Below are positions 53,186 to 64,000 of a stretch of 64,000 bases of DNA, in pieces; position 1 is the first letter of the stretch, and every line of letters begins with the position of its first letter. Below the pieces are notes generated by a model that ran no database searches, was not told where the DNA came from, and saw only the letters and a list, made by a program, of their open reading frames with translations. The stretch covers positions 186,001 to 250,000 of the forward strand of contig NZ_WING01000002.1 in assembly GCF_009793335.1 (NCBI RefSeq), read 5' to 3'. Made by a program: the position numbers and the translations under genes. This stretch comes from Actinomadura sp. J1-007. GTDB taxonomy: Bacteria > Actinomycetota > Actinomycetes > Streptosporangiales > Streptosporangiaceae.

Positions 53186-53248
53186 CCCGGCCCCCGCCCC
53201 GCGCCGCGGACGGGGCGGGGACGGGAGGGAGAGGGCGCGGGGCCGGGG

Positions 53249-53539
53249 TCAGGCGGCGTCGTCGTCGGGCCGGCGGTCGGCTTCGTGGCGGCGGCGTTCG
53301 ACGTCCGCGCGCTCCACGATGCCGCGCACGGTCGCGAGGGGCAGGTCGAGGAACTCGGCGACCTGCTCCTGCGAGTGGTCCCACAGGACGAGCTCGACGA
53401 CGAGGCGTTCCTGCGGCCGCAGGACGCGCAGCCAGGGCTCGCGCGCCTGCGGGGACGTCGCGTGCGGGGGCCGGAACGGGCGGCCGGGGGCCCGCACGCG
53501 TTCGCCGTCCGTCCGCTCGTGGTCGAAGGGCCGCTGCAT
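53249..53539 (-). CDS. Small HTH protein, sigma region 4-like
   Basis: 96 residues: RPQERLVVELVLWDHSQEQV then AEFLDLPLATVRGIVERADV, a helix-turn-helix resembling sigma region 4.2, without region 2. I take ATG 53539, which has GGGAGG 5 bp before; a GTG at 53545 overlaps that site. Probably a small DNA-binding regulator. Divergent from the AAA+ pair at 53669. Confidence 0.7.
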   Translation of the reverse strand: MQRPFDHERTDGERVRAPGRPFRPPHATSPQAREPWLRVLRPQERLVVELVLWDHSQEQVAEFLDLPLATVRGIVERADVERRRHEADRRPDDDAA

Positions 53540-53668
53540 CGCCACCTCCCTGACGAGTCACCGCGCGGTCGCGCGGGCCCTCCCGAGCGTCGCAAGGTTC
53601 CTTCCGCCGCGATGAGTCTGGCGGCGCTTCTGGAACAATGGAGATCCCCGCTGGCGGAGGCTGACTAG

Positions 53669-54097
53669 GTGGGCGTCCCGCGGTTGCCCGAGCACCTGGA
53701 GGTGCTCCTGACCGACGAGCCCGTACTGGACGTGTACGCCTACGGACCGTGGCGGGTCCCCGACGGGCTGTACGAGGAGCTGCGCCGCCGGGCCACCGCC
53801 TACAACCGCGATCCCCGCGCGATCGTCCTGACCCGGCGGCTCTCGGACTTCTACGGGACGGGCACGAGCGCGGCCGGGGCCGAGCAGTGGTCCCTGCTGA
53901 CGTTCCTGCTGGGCGCGTCGGCGCTGCGCGGCGGCTCGCGCGGGGACGTCGACTACGAGCTGCTGTCGGACTTCCTCGCCGTCCCCGAGCCGCCCGTCCG
54001 CGATCCGCTGGCGTGGTTCTCGCAGGGCGGGCGGTGGCGCCCGCCGGCGCTGTGGCTGCCCGAGCCCGCGGGCCACGACCCGAGCGCCGCGCGGTGA
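53669..54097 (+). CDS. Hypothetical protein coupled to AAA+ gene
   Basis: 142 residues starting VPRLPEHLEVLLTDEPVLDV. No family recognised. It looks like a small alpha/beta protein (YAYGPWRVPDGLYEELRRRA, SLLTFLLGASALRGGSRGDV). GTG 53669 is the only reasonable start. Its stop overlaps the GTG of the AAA+ gene by four bases (GTGA), so it is co-translated and possibly a subunit or adaptor. Confidence 0.75.
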   Translation: MGVPRLPEHLEVLLTDEPVLDVYAYGPWRVPDGLYEELRRRATAYNRDPRAIVLTRRLSDFYGTGTSAAGAEQWSLLTFLLGASALRGGSRGDVDYELLSDFLAVPEPPVRDPLAWFSQGGRWRPPALWLPEPAGHDPSAAR

Positions 54098-57000
54098 TGC
54101 TCGACCTGGCGCGCGCGGGCCTCGACGTCTTCGAGGGCCTCGAACCGCTGGAGGAACGCCGCCGCGCCCTCATCGGCCTGTTCGACCGGCGGGCGGACGA
54201 CCCGTCGGCGCGCGAGCGTGACATGGCCGTCCCGTACGACCGGCTGGAGGACGAGTGGGCCGCGGACGCGCCCGACGCGGCGCTCGCCGTCCTGCCCGAG
54301 CTCGCCGGGCCCGTCGCCTACCTCGGCTGGGCGTGCGCGGGGTTCGGCGCCGCGCACGAACGGCTCGTCGCCGTCCTCGGCGAGGGCGAGCCGGAGCCGG
54401 CCGCGCTCGCCCGGCTGCTGCTCGCCGCCGAGACGGGCGCCGTCCCCGCCGAGCTGGCCGTCGCGCTCGGCACCGCCCGCTACGAGGAGCTGCGCGAGCG
54501 GACGCGGGCGCTGCGCGCGGCGTTCGCCGTCGAGCCCTGGCAGCGGGAGCTGCGCGCATGGCTCGCGCGCGGGCTCGTCGCGGGCGAGGCCGACGCCTGC
54601 CGCGCCTGGCTCGACATGGCGGTGCGGATCACCGGCGCCGTGCAGGGCCTCCCGGACGCCGCGACCAGCCCGCGCTGCCGCCTGCCCGTCCACCACTTCC
54701 AGCACGACGTGCGGCGGCTGTTCGTACGGCGCGGCGTCCCCAACCCGCTCGCCGGGCGCCTCGCTCCTCCGGCCCCGGCCCCGGCGGCACGCGGCGAGCG
54801 GGCGGGAGCCCCGCAGGGCTTCGGGGCGCGGCTCGTGGCCGTTCCGTCCGGCGACGAGCGCGAGCCGGGGGAGGGCGCGTTCGACGAGCGGATGCCGGAC
54901 GAGCTGGACGGCATCGTCGGGCCCGCGTCGCTGCGCGCGGCGCTCCGCGAGGCCGTCGCCGCGGCGGAGGACGAGGGGCGGCCCGTCCGGCTGATGATCT
55001 GCGGGCCCGAGGGCTCCGGGCGGCGCACGTCCGCCGCCGCGCTCGAACGGGCCCTCGCCTCCCGCGCCGCGGCGGGCGAGGCGCTGGTGGTCTCCGACCA
55101 GGCGTTCGCGTCGCTGCCCGTCAGCGACGCGGTGCTGTGGCTCCAGGCCCGCGTGCGCGACTGCGTGGAGGGACGCCGGCCGCTCGTCGTCCGCCACCTC
55201 GACGCGTTCGCCGGCCACGAGCCCGCCGGGCCGCCCGCCGCCGAGGAGCTGCGGCGCGCCATGGCCGACCACCCCGGCCTGCACGTGATCGCGCTGTGCC
55301 GGACGGGCGGCGAGGAGCGCATCCTCGCCGCCAACCCCGCGCTCGCCCGCGCCATGACCGTCGCGCGGACCCGCGACTTCGGCGCCGCCGACCACGCCGA
55401 GCTGTTCGCCCGGACGGTCCGCGCGCGCGGCGCGCGGGTCGACCGGCGCGTCGCCCGCGCCGCCGCGGCGCTGCTCGTCCGGACCCCGCCGCAGCTCAAC
55501 ATGCGCAACGCCCGGCTGACGCGGCAGCTCGCCGACCACTGCCTGGCCCGCGCGCGGCTGCGCGGCGCGGACGAGGTCGTCGAGGCGGACGTCCCGCACC
55601 GGCCGCTCACGCCCGGCGCGCCCGTCACCGACCCGCTCGCCGAGCTGGCCGCGTGCGCGGGCATCGAGCCGGTCAAGCGGGAGGTCCGCGCGCTCGTCAC
55701 CGAGGCGAAGGCGGCGGGGCTGCGCCACGAGGCGGGCATGACCGCGCACGTCCGGTCCCGGCACCTGGTGTTCGCGGGCGGCCCCGGCACCGGCAAGACC
55801 ACCGTCGCCGGGATCCTCGGCCGCCTCTACGCCGAGCTCGGCGTGCTGACCTCGGGCCACCTGGTCCAGATCGACCGCGCCGACCTCACCGGGCCGTACC
55901 CGAGCGAGACCGGCCCCCGCGTCCGCCGCGCCGTCGAACGGGCCCTCGGCGGCGTGCTGCTCGTGGACAACGCCCACCTGCTCGACCCCGCCGGGTCGCC
56001 GCGCGACGCCGAGGCCGCCGACGCGCTCGTCGCCGCCGTCGAGGCGTACCCCGGCGACGTCGTCGTGGTGCTCGCCGCGCCGGACGCCGGGCTCGGCGGG
56101 CTGCGGCAGGCCCGCCCCGACCTGGCGCGGCTGTTCCCCCGGACGGTGCGGTTCCCCGACCTCACCGCGGCCGAGCTGGTCGAGGTGTTCGCCGCCCGCG
56201 CCGCCGCCGACGGGTTCGAGCTCGGCGAGGGCGTGCTGGACCGCGTCGCGGAGCTGGTCCGCGACGCGCCCGAAGGCGTCCGGCACGGCAACGCCCGGCT
56301 GATGGCCGCGCTGCTCGACCGTACGGTGGCGCGGCAGGGCCGGCGCGTCCTGACCGGCGGCGCGCTCGACGAGGACCCGGGCCTGGACGTGCTCACGGTC
56401 GCCGACGTCCCGCGACCCTGCTGCCCGCCGACCGGGCGGCGGGCGGCGGCTCCGGCGACCCGCTCGCCGAGATTGAACGGCTCGTCGGGCTGGAGGGAGT
56501 CAAGGAGGAGGTCGGGCTGCTGGTCGCCGAGGCCCGCGCCGAACGCCTCCGCCGCGACGCGGGGGTCCCCGTCGCCCGCCCGACCCGCCACATGGTCTTC
56601 ACCGGCAACCCCGGGACCGCCAAGACCACCATCGCGCGGCTGCTCGCGTCGGTCTACGCGCGGCTCGGCCTGCTGTCGTCCGGCCACCTGGTCGAGGTGA
56701 CGCGCGCCGACCTCGTCGCCGAGTACGTCGGGCAGACCGCGCCGAAGGTCCGCGCCGCCGTGGACCGCGCGCTCGGCGGCGTCCTGTTCGTGGACGAGGC
56801 GTACGCGCTCGCCGGGGCGCACGCGCCGGGCGGCGACTTCGGCCGGGAGGCCGTCGCCGAGCTGCTGCGGCTGATGGAGGAGCACCGCTCCGACCTGGTC
56901 GTGATCGTCGCCGGGTACGACCGGGAGATGGAGGAGTTCCTGAGCTCCAACCCCGGGCTCGCCTCGCGGTTCCCGAGGGTGCTGCGCTTCCCCGACTACG

Positions 57001-57328
57001 CCGACGACGAGCTGGTGGCGATCTTCGAGGCGATGGCCGCGGACGCCGGGTACCGCGTCGATCCTGAGGCGCTCGACGCCGTCCGCGCCGCCGCCCGGCG
57101 CCCGCGCCGGGGCCCGCACTTCGGCAACGCCCGCGAGATGCGCAACCTGCTCGACCGCGCCGTGGCCGTCCAGGCGCAGCGCATCACCTCCTCGCCCGCC
57201 GCCGTGGACGACGAGGAGGTGCGCACGCTCCGCCCGTCCGACCTGCACGCCGCCACGACCGACCCCGACAAGAACGCCCCCGCCCCCACCACCCCGGCCC
57301 CGACACCCCGCCCGGCCCCTACCTCTGA
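54094..57328 (+). CDS. AAA+ ATPase with three CbxX-type modules (two apparent frameshifts)
   Basis: About 1078 residues after repair. A Glu/Ala-rich N-terminal ~280 residues lead to three P-loop modules. Module 1 has GPEGSGRRTS at about 304, with Arg in place of the Walker A Lys. Module 2 has GGPGTGKTTVAGILGRLYAE (about 562) and VLLVDNAHLL, where Walker B ends Asp-Asn. Module 3 has GNPGTAKTTIARLLASVYA (about 837), VLFVDEAYAL and an arginine finger SRFPRVLRFPDY. Only module 3 looks fully competent. One C is missing near 56410 and one near 57315, after which TGA 57326-57328 ends it. Family: CbxX/CfqX; client unknown. Confidence 0.88.
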
Positions 57329-57412
57329 CCGACCAAGCGGTACGCGCCGGGCCGGGCGCGCGGAGCGGTGCGTGGCGTTCCGCAGGTGGGGCGTGCGCCC
57401 CCCGGTAGAGAG

Positions 57413-58197
57413 TCAGGGGCGCAGGGCGGCGAGGAGGCGGTTGTCGCCGCGTTGCCAGAGGGTGCCGGTCTCGGTGAAGCCCGCCTCGCGGAGCGCGCTG
57501 ACGTGCGTCGACAGCAGGATCGACTCCGAGCCGTGGTGCGCGGCGGCCGAGTCCTCGCGGTCCTCGCGCAGCCGGGCGAGGGACGGCTCCTCGGCGATCG
57601 CGTCCCACCACTCGCGCCAGTCCTCGGGACGGCCGCCCGCGAAGACGCGGTCGGCCTCGCGCCGTTGCAGCTCGCGGTCCAGGCGGGCGAGGCCGGGGAG
57701 GTGTCCTCGACCGTGAGGTTGTCGCCGTTGAGGAACAGGCCGCCGGGGCGCAGGACGGTCGCCAGCTCCCCGTAGGTGACGCGCAGCTCGTCCCCGGTGA
57801 TCCAGTGCAGCGCGGTCGTGCTGACGGCGGCGTCGGCCTGCCGGTCGAGCCGCAGCCGCGCCGCCCAGCCGGGGACGCGCAGGTCGAGGTCGGCCCAGCG
57901 CAGGCCGCGGCGGCCGGCGTGGACCGCCTTGCCGAGCGAGAGCAGCAGCGGGTCGGTGTCGATCGCGACGACGGTGGCGCCGGGCAGCCGGTCGAGCAGG
58001 CGGCCCGACAGCGAGCCGGGCCCGCAGCCGAGGTCGAGGACGAGCGGGTCGGGCCGCCCGGTCGCGGCCTCCACCGCGTCGATCAGCGCGGTGAAGCGCT
58101 CCTCGCGGTCGGGCAGATAGCCCTGCTGCTGGCGGTCCCAGCGCGCGATCCAGCGCGCGGCGACGTCGGGGGCGATCTCGGGGGCGGGCGCCGTCAT
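57413..58197 (-). CDS. SAM-dependent class I methyltransferase (one apparent frameshift)
   Basis: About 261 residues. Motif I is LVLDLGCGPGSLSGRL at about 50-65, motif II VVAIDTDPLLLSLG, motif III region DAAVSTTALHWIT and motif IV LRPGGLFLNGDNLTVED. The frame is lost at about 57700 (one C missing after ACCTCCCC), and the corrected C-terminus is LARLDRELQRREADRVFAGG followed by WREWWDAIAEEP and RLLAALRP at the stop 57413. Such enzymes methylate small molecules or tRNA; substrate unknown. ATG 58197 has AGGAG 5 bp upstream. Divergent from a CGNR regulator. Confidence 0.87.
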
Positions 58198-58267
58198 GGC
58201 CACTCCTGTAACTGTCGTATAGCCTTTGGATGGTTACACGCTAGAGCGGAAGGGCGTAACTGGTCAA

Positions 58268-58836
58268 GTGAACTTCAACAGTCACACCGACAGGGTGGTG
58301 GCCACCGCGGTCGCGCTCGTCAACGCGCTGACGGAGGGCGAGCGCCGGGGCCGCCCGTACACGCCGCCCGACGCCCCCGCCCGCGCCGCCGCCGCCGAGG
58401 ACGCGCTGCGCGGCATCTCCCGCCGCCCCGAGATCCGCGAGCGCGACCTCGACGGGCTCGCCGCCGTCGCCCGCGACCTGCGCGCCGTCTTCGAGGCCGT
58501 CGCCGCCGGCGACGTCGACGCCGCCGCCCGCCAGGTCAACCGCCTGCTGGAGGAGACCAGCGCCCGCCCCCGGCTCGAACGGCACGACGGCGAGCCCTGG
58601 CACGTCCACTTCCACGGCACCGCCGGCACCCTCGCCGCCGAGTGGGCCGCGCCCTGCGCCACGGGTCTCGCCGTCGTCCTCGGCAGCGAACTCCACGACC
58701 GGCTCGGCGTGTGCACCGCCCCCACTGCGACCGCGTCTACGTCGACACCTCGCGCAACGGCACCCGCCGGTTCTGCTCGACCGCCTGCCAGAACCGCGTC
58801 AAGACCGCCGCGTTCCGCGCCCGCGCGCAGTCCTGA
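58268..58836 (+). CDS. CGNR zinc-finger/ABATE-domain protein (one apparent frameshift)
   Basis: About 189 residues. N-terminal ABATE-like domain (VNFNSHTDRVVATAVALVNA, LTEGERRGRPYTPPDAPAR) and C-terminal zinc finger, which after adding one C at 58724 reads CTAPHCDRVYVDTSRNGTRR then FCSTACQNRV, giving the four cysteines of the CGNR motif. GTG 58268 gives the family-typical N-terminus. Probably a DNA-binding regulator. Divergent from the methyltransferase with a small inverted repeat GTAAC/GTTAC between. Confidence 0.85.
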
Positions 58837-59020
58837 CCGTCGTCGGACGATCCGGCTTTCGGGGAACGGATCGCGTGCGCCACAGGACAGGATCGTGCAC
58901 CCCGGGATGCGGATCGTTCCCCGGCCGATGCCGGACGGCGGCCCGCACGGCCTCCGCCGTTCCCGCCGCGCCCGTTCCGTGCCACGCTGGCGGCGCCCAC
59001 GAGCACCGGGAGGCGCCGGC

Positions 59021-61026
59021 ATGTGCGAGGACCACCCGCCCGAGGTCGAACGTGCCCTGGAGGAGTACCGCCGGCTGCTGTGCGAGCACGGCCCGGCCTG
59101 GGGCGAGGACCCCATCGGGTACGTGCGCCAGATCGAGTCCAGCGCGTACGTCCTGGACGAGCACGCGTTCTGGGCCGCCTGCCTCCAGCACGCGGTCGAA
59201 CGGCACCCGGGCGCGACCGACGAGGAGATCGAGAATGCCGTCCCCCTGCTCGACCTGCACGAGGTCATCCGCGACGCGCTCGCCGGGCAGGTCCTCGACA
59301 ACCTCGCCGCGCTCCGCCTCACCCCGGAGGGCGCCGTCCTCGAAGCCCGGACGCAGGCCGTCCTCGGCGACGGCCCGTTCCACACCACCCTGCTCGCCGA
59401 CTCGACCCGCGACGAGCCGGTGACCCTCGACCTCGACGGGACCCGGTACGAGATCCCGCCGCGCGGCGCCCGCCTCCTGCCCGTCACCTCCCGCAGCCGC
59501 CTCCGCGCCGCCGGACGCCCCGTCGACCTCGGCGCGCTGACCCGCGCCGCCACGCCCGCCCGGCTCCGGCTGCGCGCCGGGTTCCCCTGCCGCTGGAGCG
59601 TCACCGGCGAGAACGGGCAGGGCTGGTACCCCGACGGCGCCCCGCACCGCATCGACGCGCACCGCACCCCCTACTTCCACGGCGACGACCTCCTCCTCGA
59701 CGTCCCCGCCGAACCGCTCACCGTCCGCGTCACCCGCGGCATGGAGTACGGCACCGCCTCCCGCACCCTCGCCCCGTCCGGCGACACGCTCGTGGAGCTG
59801 GCTCCGCCGCGCCTCTACGACGCCGCCGCCCGCGGCTGGTACGGCGGCGACATGCACGTCCACATGAACTGGACCGGCGACAGCGTCGGCACCCCGCCCA
59901 GGCCGCCGCCGTCCAGCACGGCGAGGACCTGCACGTCCTCAACCTCGTCGCCGGGAACGTCGCGTCCGAACGCGTCTACGACCGCGAGGCCCTCGAACAC
60001 TGGGCGGGCGCCGACCTGCCCTGGTCGGACGCGACGCACCTCGCCCGCCTCGGCGTCGAGTACCGCAACGACCTGCTCGGCCACCTGTACGCGTTCGGCG
60101 TGCAGGCGCCCCCGGGCCGCTACCACACCGGCTTCCTCGGCACCGCCGACTGGCCGCCGAACGCCGCCGGCTGCGCAGAACTGCGCGGCCTCGGCGCCGT
60201 CACGGGCTACAGCCACCCGTTCCACCTGCCCCTCGGCGAGGACGACCCGCCCTCCGGCGCGCTCGCGTCCGGCCGCAACTGCTCGGCCCGCGAGATCGTC
60301 GCCGACGCCGCGCTCGGCCTCGTCGACAGCCTGGACGTGCTCAACCACTCCGCCGTCCACGCCACCGCGGTCGTCTACCGCCGCCTGCTCGGCGCGGGCG
60401 CCGTCCTCGCCGCGACCGCCGGCACCGACTCGATGCTGTCCTTCCAGCGCCGCGGCAACCAGTCGAGCCCGCCCGGCTGGGAACGCGTCTACGCCCGCGT
60501 CGAAGGCCCCCTCTCCGCGGCGTCGTTCGCCGACGCGATCCGCCGGGGCCGCACGTTCGCGACGACCGGCCCTTGGCTCGAACTGGACGTCGGAGGCCGC
60601 GCGCCCGGCGACGCCCTCGACGCCGCCCCCGGAACGCGCGTCACCGTCACCGCCCGCACGATCGGCCCCGAGGTGACCCGCCTGGAGATCCGCACGGCGG
60701 ACGGGATCGCCGCCGAGGGGCCGCCGCCGGAGCTCACCGCCGAGATCACCGTCACCGAGCCGACCTACGTCGTCGCCACCGCGTCCGGCCCGCCCTGCGA
60801 CCGCTCGATGCACCGCTCCGGCGCGTACGCCCACACCAGCCCGGTCCACGTCCACGTGCACGGCCGCCACGTCGCCCGCGAGGACGACGTGCGCTGGTGC
60901 CTGGAGTACCTCGACGGCCTGGAGGACATGCTCCGCCGGCGCGCCCGCCTCACCCCCGCCCAGCTCGGCGACCACCTCGCGCTCCTCGGCGAGGCCCGCG
61001 CCGTCTACCGCTCCCGGCTGCCCTGA
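59021..61026 (+). CDS. CehA/McbA-type PHP-like metallohydrolase (one frameshift)
   Basis: About 668 residues. An N-terminal ~250-residue segment (VEHPVE-like helical then beta region) precedes the PHP-type domain, which has GGDMHVHMN near 276, the tract HGEDLHVLNLVAGNVA after a missing C near 59895, then VTGYSHPFHLPLGE, LDVLNHSAVHA and ATAGTDSML. The His/Asp order matches CehA/McbA metallohydrolases, which split carbaryl-type esters, so a phosphoester or carbamate substrate is possible. ATG 59021 follows GGGAGG. Large N-terminal region unlike the core family. Confidence 0.82.
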
Positions 61027-61095
61027 ACGCCCGACGCCTTGTCCCCGCGCCCGCGCCACCGTTAGCGTGCGGTGTCGACACCACGGGGAGACGCC

Positions 61096-61554
61096 ATGCC
61101 GCACCAGATCGAGGTCACCGCGACGTCCGGCGCGACGCCCGAGGCGCTGTTCACCCACCTCGCCGTCCCCGAGGCGTGGGGCGCGTGGGGCCGCTTCCCC
61201 ACCAAGGCCGTCCGGCACCGGAAGGGCGACGACGGCCGGTACGGCGTCGGCACGGTCAAGAAGATCTGGCCCGCCAGAGAGCAGACCGTCGCCTACGAGC
61301 CGTACAAGCACTTCGGCTACATCGCGCTGGCCGGGCTGCCCGTCCGCCACTACCGCTCCGACGTCACCCTCGAACCGCGCGGCGACGGCACGCTTATCAC
61401 CTGGAAGGCCACGTTCCAGCCTCTGATCCCCGGCACCGCCCCGGCCCTGAAATGGGGCCTGACCCTCATGCTCAAGGCGTTCGCCCGCTGGCTCCCCGCC
61501 CACACCGAGCACTGCCCCCCGAGCTGCCCCGCCCGCCGCGCCGGCGAACTGTAA
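61096..61554 (+). CDS. SRPBCC-fold protein (polyketide cyclase/dehydrase-like)
   Basis: 152-residue lipid- or ligand-binding START-like fold: IEVTATSGATPEALFTHLAV, RKGDDGRYGVGTVKKIWPAR, VRHYRSDVTLEPRGDGTLIT. ATG 61096 follows GGGGAG. The family binds hydrophobic ligands or catalyses ring closure; nothing specifies which here. Followed by a strong bidirectional terminator before the convergent GMC gene. Confidence 0.85.
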   Translation: MPHQIEVTATSGATPEALFTHLAVPEAWGAWGRFPTKAVRHRKGDDGRYGVGTVKKIWPAREQTVAYEPYKHFGYIALAGLPVRHYRSDVTLEPRGDGTLITWKATFQPLIPGTAPALKWGLTLMLKAFARWLPAHTEHCPPSCPARRAGEL

Positions 61555-61575
61555 CGACCCGCCGCGAAAAAAGGG

Positions 61576-61615
61576 GCGCGAGCCGAGAGCACCCCGCAGT
61601 TCTCTCGGCTCGCGC
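61576..61615. terminator. Bidirectional terminator, 14-bp stem
   Basis: GCGCGAGCCGAGAG - 12 nt - CTCTCGGCTCGCGC. On the minus strand it is followed by CCCCTTTTTT, a good U-run; on the plus strand by GTTCTTGT. It serves both the SRPBCC gene and the GMC gene. Confidence 0.9.
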
Positions 61616-61631
61616 GTTCTTGTGGGCCCCC

Positions 61632-64000
<2,369 letters not shown>

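Overview
The window is very GC-rich with strongly G/C-biased third codon positions, GTG/TTG starts, Tat signal peptides, F420-type enzymes, CGNR and TetR regulators and an orphan MCE protein. This points to a high-GC Gram-positive actinomycete. A Streptosporangiales relative such as Actinomadura is my guess from gene content; no rRNA or other marker here proves it.

Layout. 1-8.2 kb: acyl-CoA carboxylase subunits (leucine/isovalerate-type gene order), a divergent TetR repressor with twin operators, an acyl-CoA synthetase, a coiled-coil protein and a Tat-exported metallo-beta-lactamase-fold hydrolase. The last enzyme and the synthetase share an AACTGA-N8-TCAGTT site. 8.3-12.4 kb: a cobalamin-riboswitch operon btuF-btuC-btuD-cbiZ for corrinoid uptake and salvage. 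12.4-15.7 kb: a 68-bp repeat array running into a TetR promoter, a TetR/glyoxalase pair, an ilvE remnant and an F420-type oxidoreductase. 15.8-18.9 kb: leuS with a leucine leader peptide and attenuator. 19-23.4 kb: hydrolase, TetR/MFS efflux pair, DUF559-like protein, cupin. 23.6-27.8 kb: a plastic stretch with a truncated methyltransferase, minisatellites, a 17-bp tandem repeat and a MerR regulator. 27.8-38 kb: TetR-amidohydrolase, LPG-synthase-type membrane protein, adenosine deaminase, DUF2236, MCE, thiolase, threonine aldolase, SDR and a coiled-coil protein. 38-46.4 kb: a GAF/winged-helix regulator, phosphatase, membrane proteins, a NERD protein and HrpB helicase. 46.4-50 kb: TetR plus a drug-type ABC exporter. 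50-53.5 kb: ECF sigma/anti-sigma, a cyclase-homology protein and a PPOX-fold protein. 53.7-57.3 kb: a coupled gene pair ending in a three-module AAA+ protein. 57.4-64 kb: methyltransferase, CGNR regulator, PHP hydrolase, SRPBCC protein and a partial GMC oxidoreductase.

Data quality matters here. Sixteen genes need about 20 single-base insertions, nearly all in C or G runs, to read through, and every one is a loss of one base. This is best read as homopolymer under-calling in the assembly, so most broken genes are probably intact in the organism. Coordinates for those genes span the reconstructed gene.

The most interesting regulatory structures are the leuS leader (12-codon peptide with three Leu codons, pause hairpin, terminator, and a leuS ribosome site that repeats the terminator arm), the 68-bp repeats that carry degenerate copies of a TetR operator in fixed phase, and the shared operator near acyl-CoA genes. 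The most unusual proteins are the triple AAA+ protein and a CbiZ with a ~120-residue low-complexity insertion.
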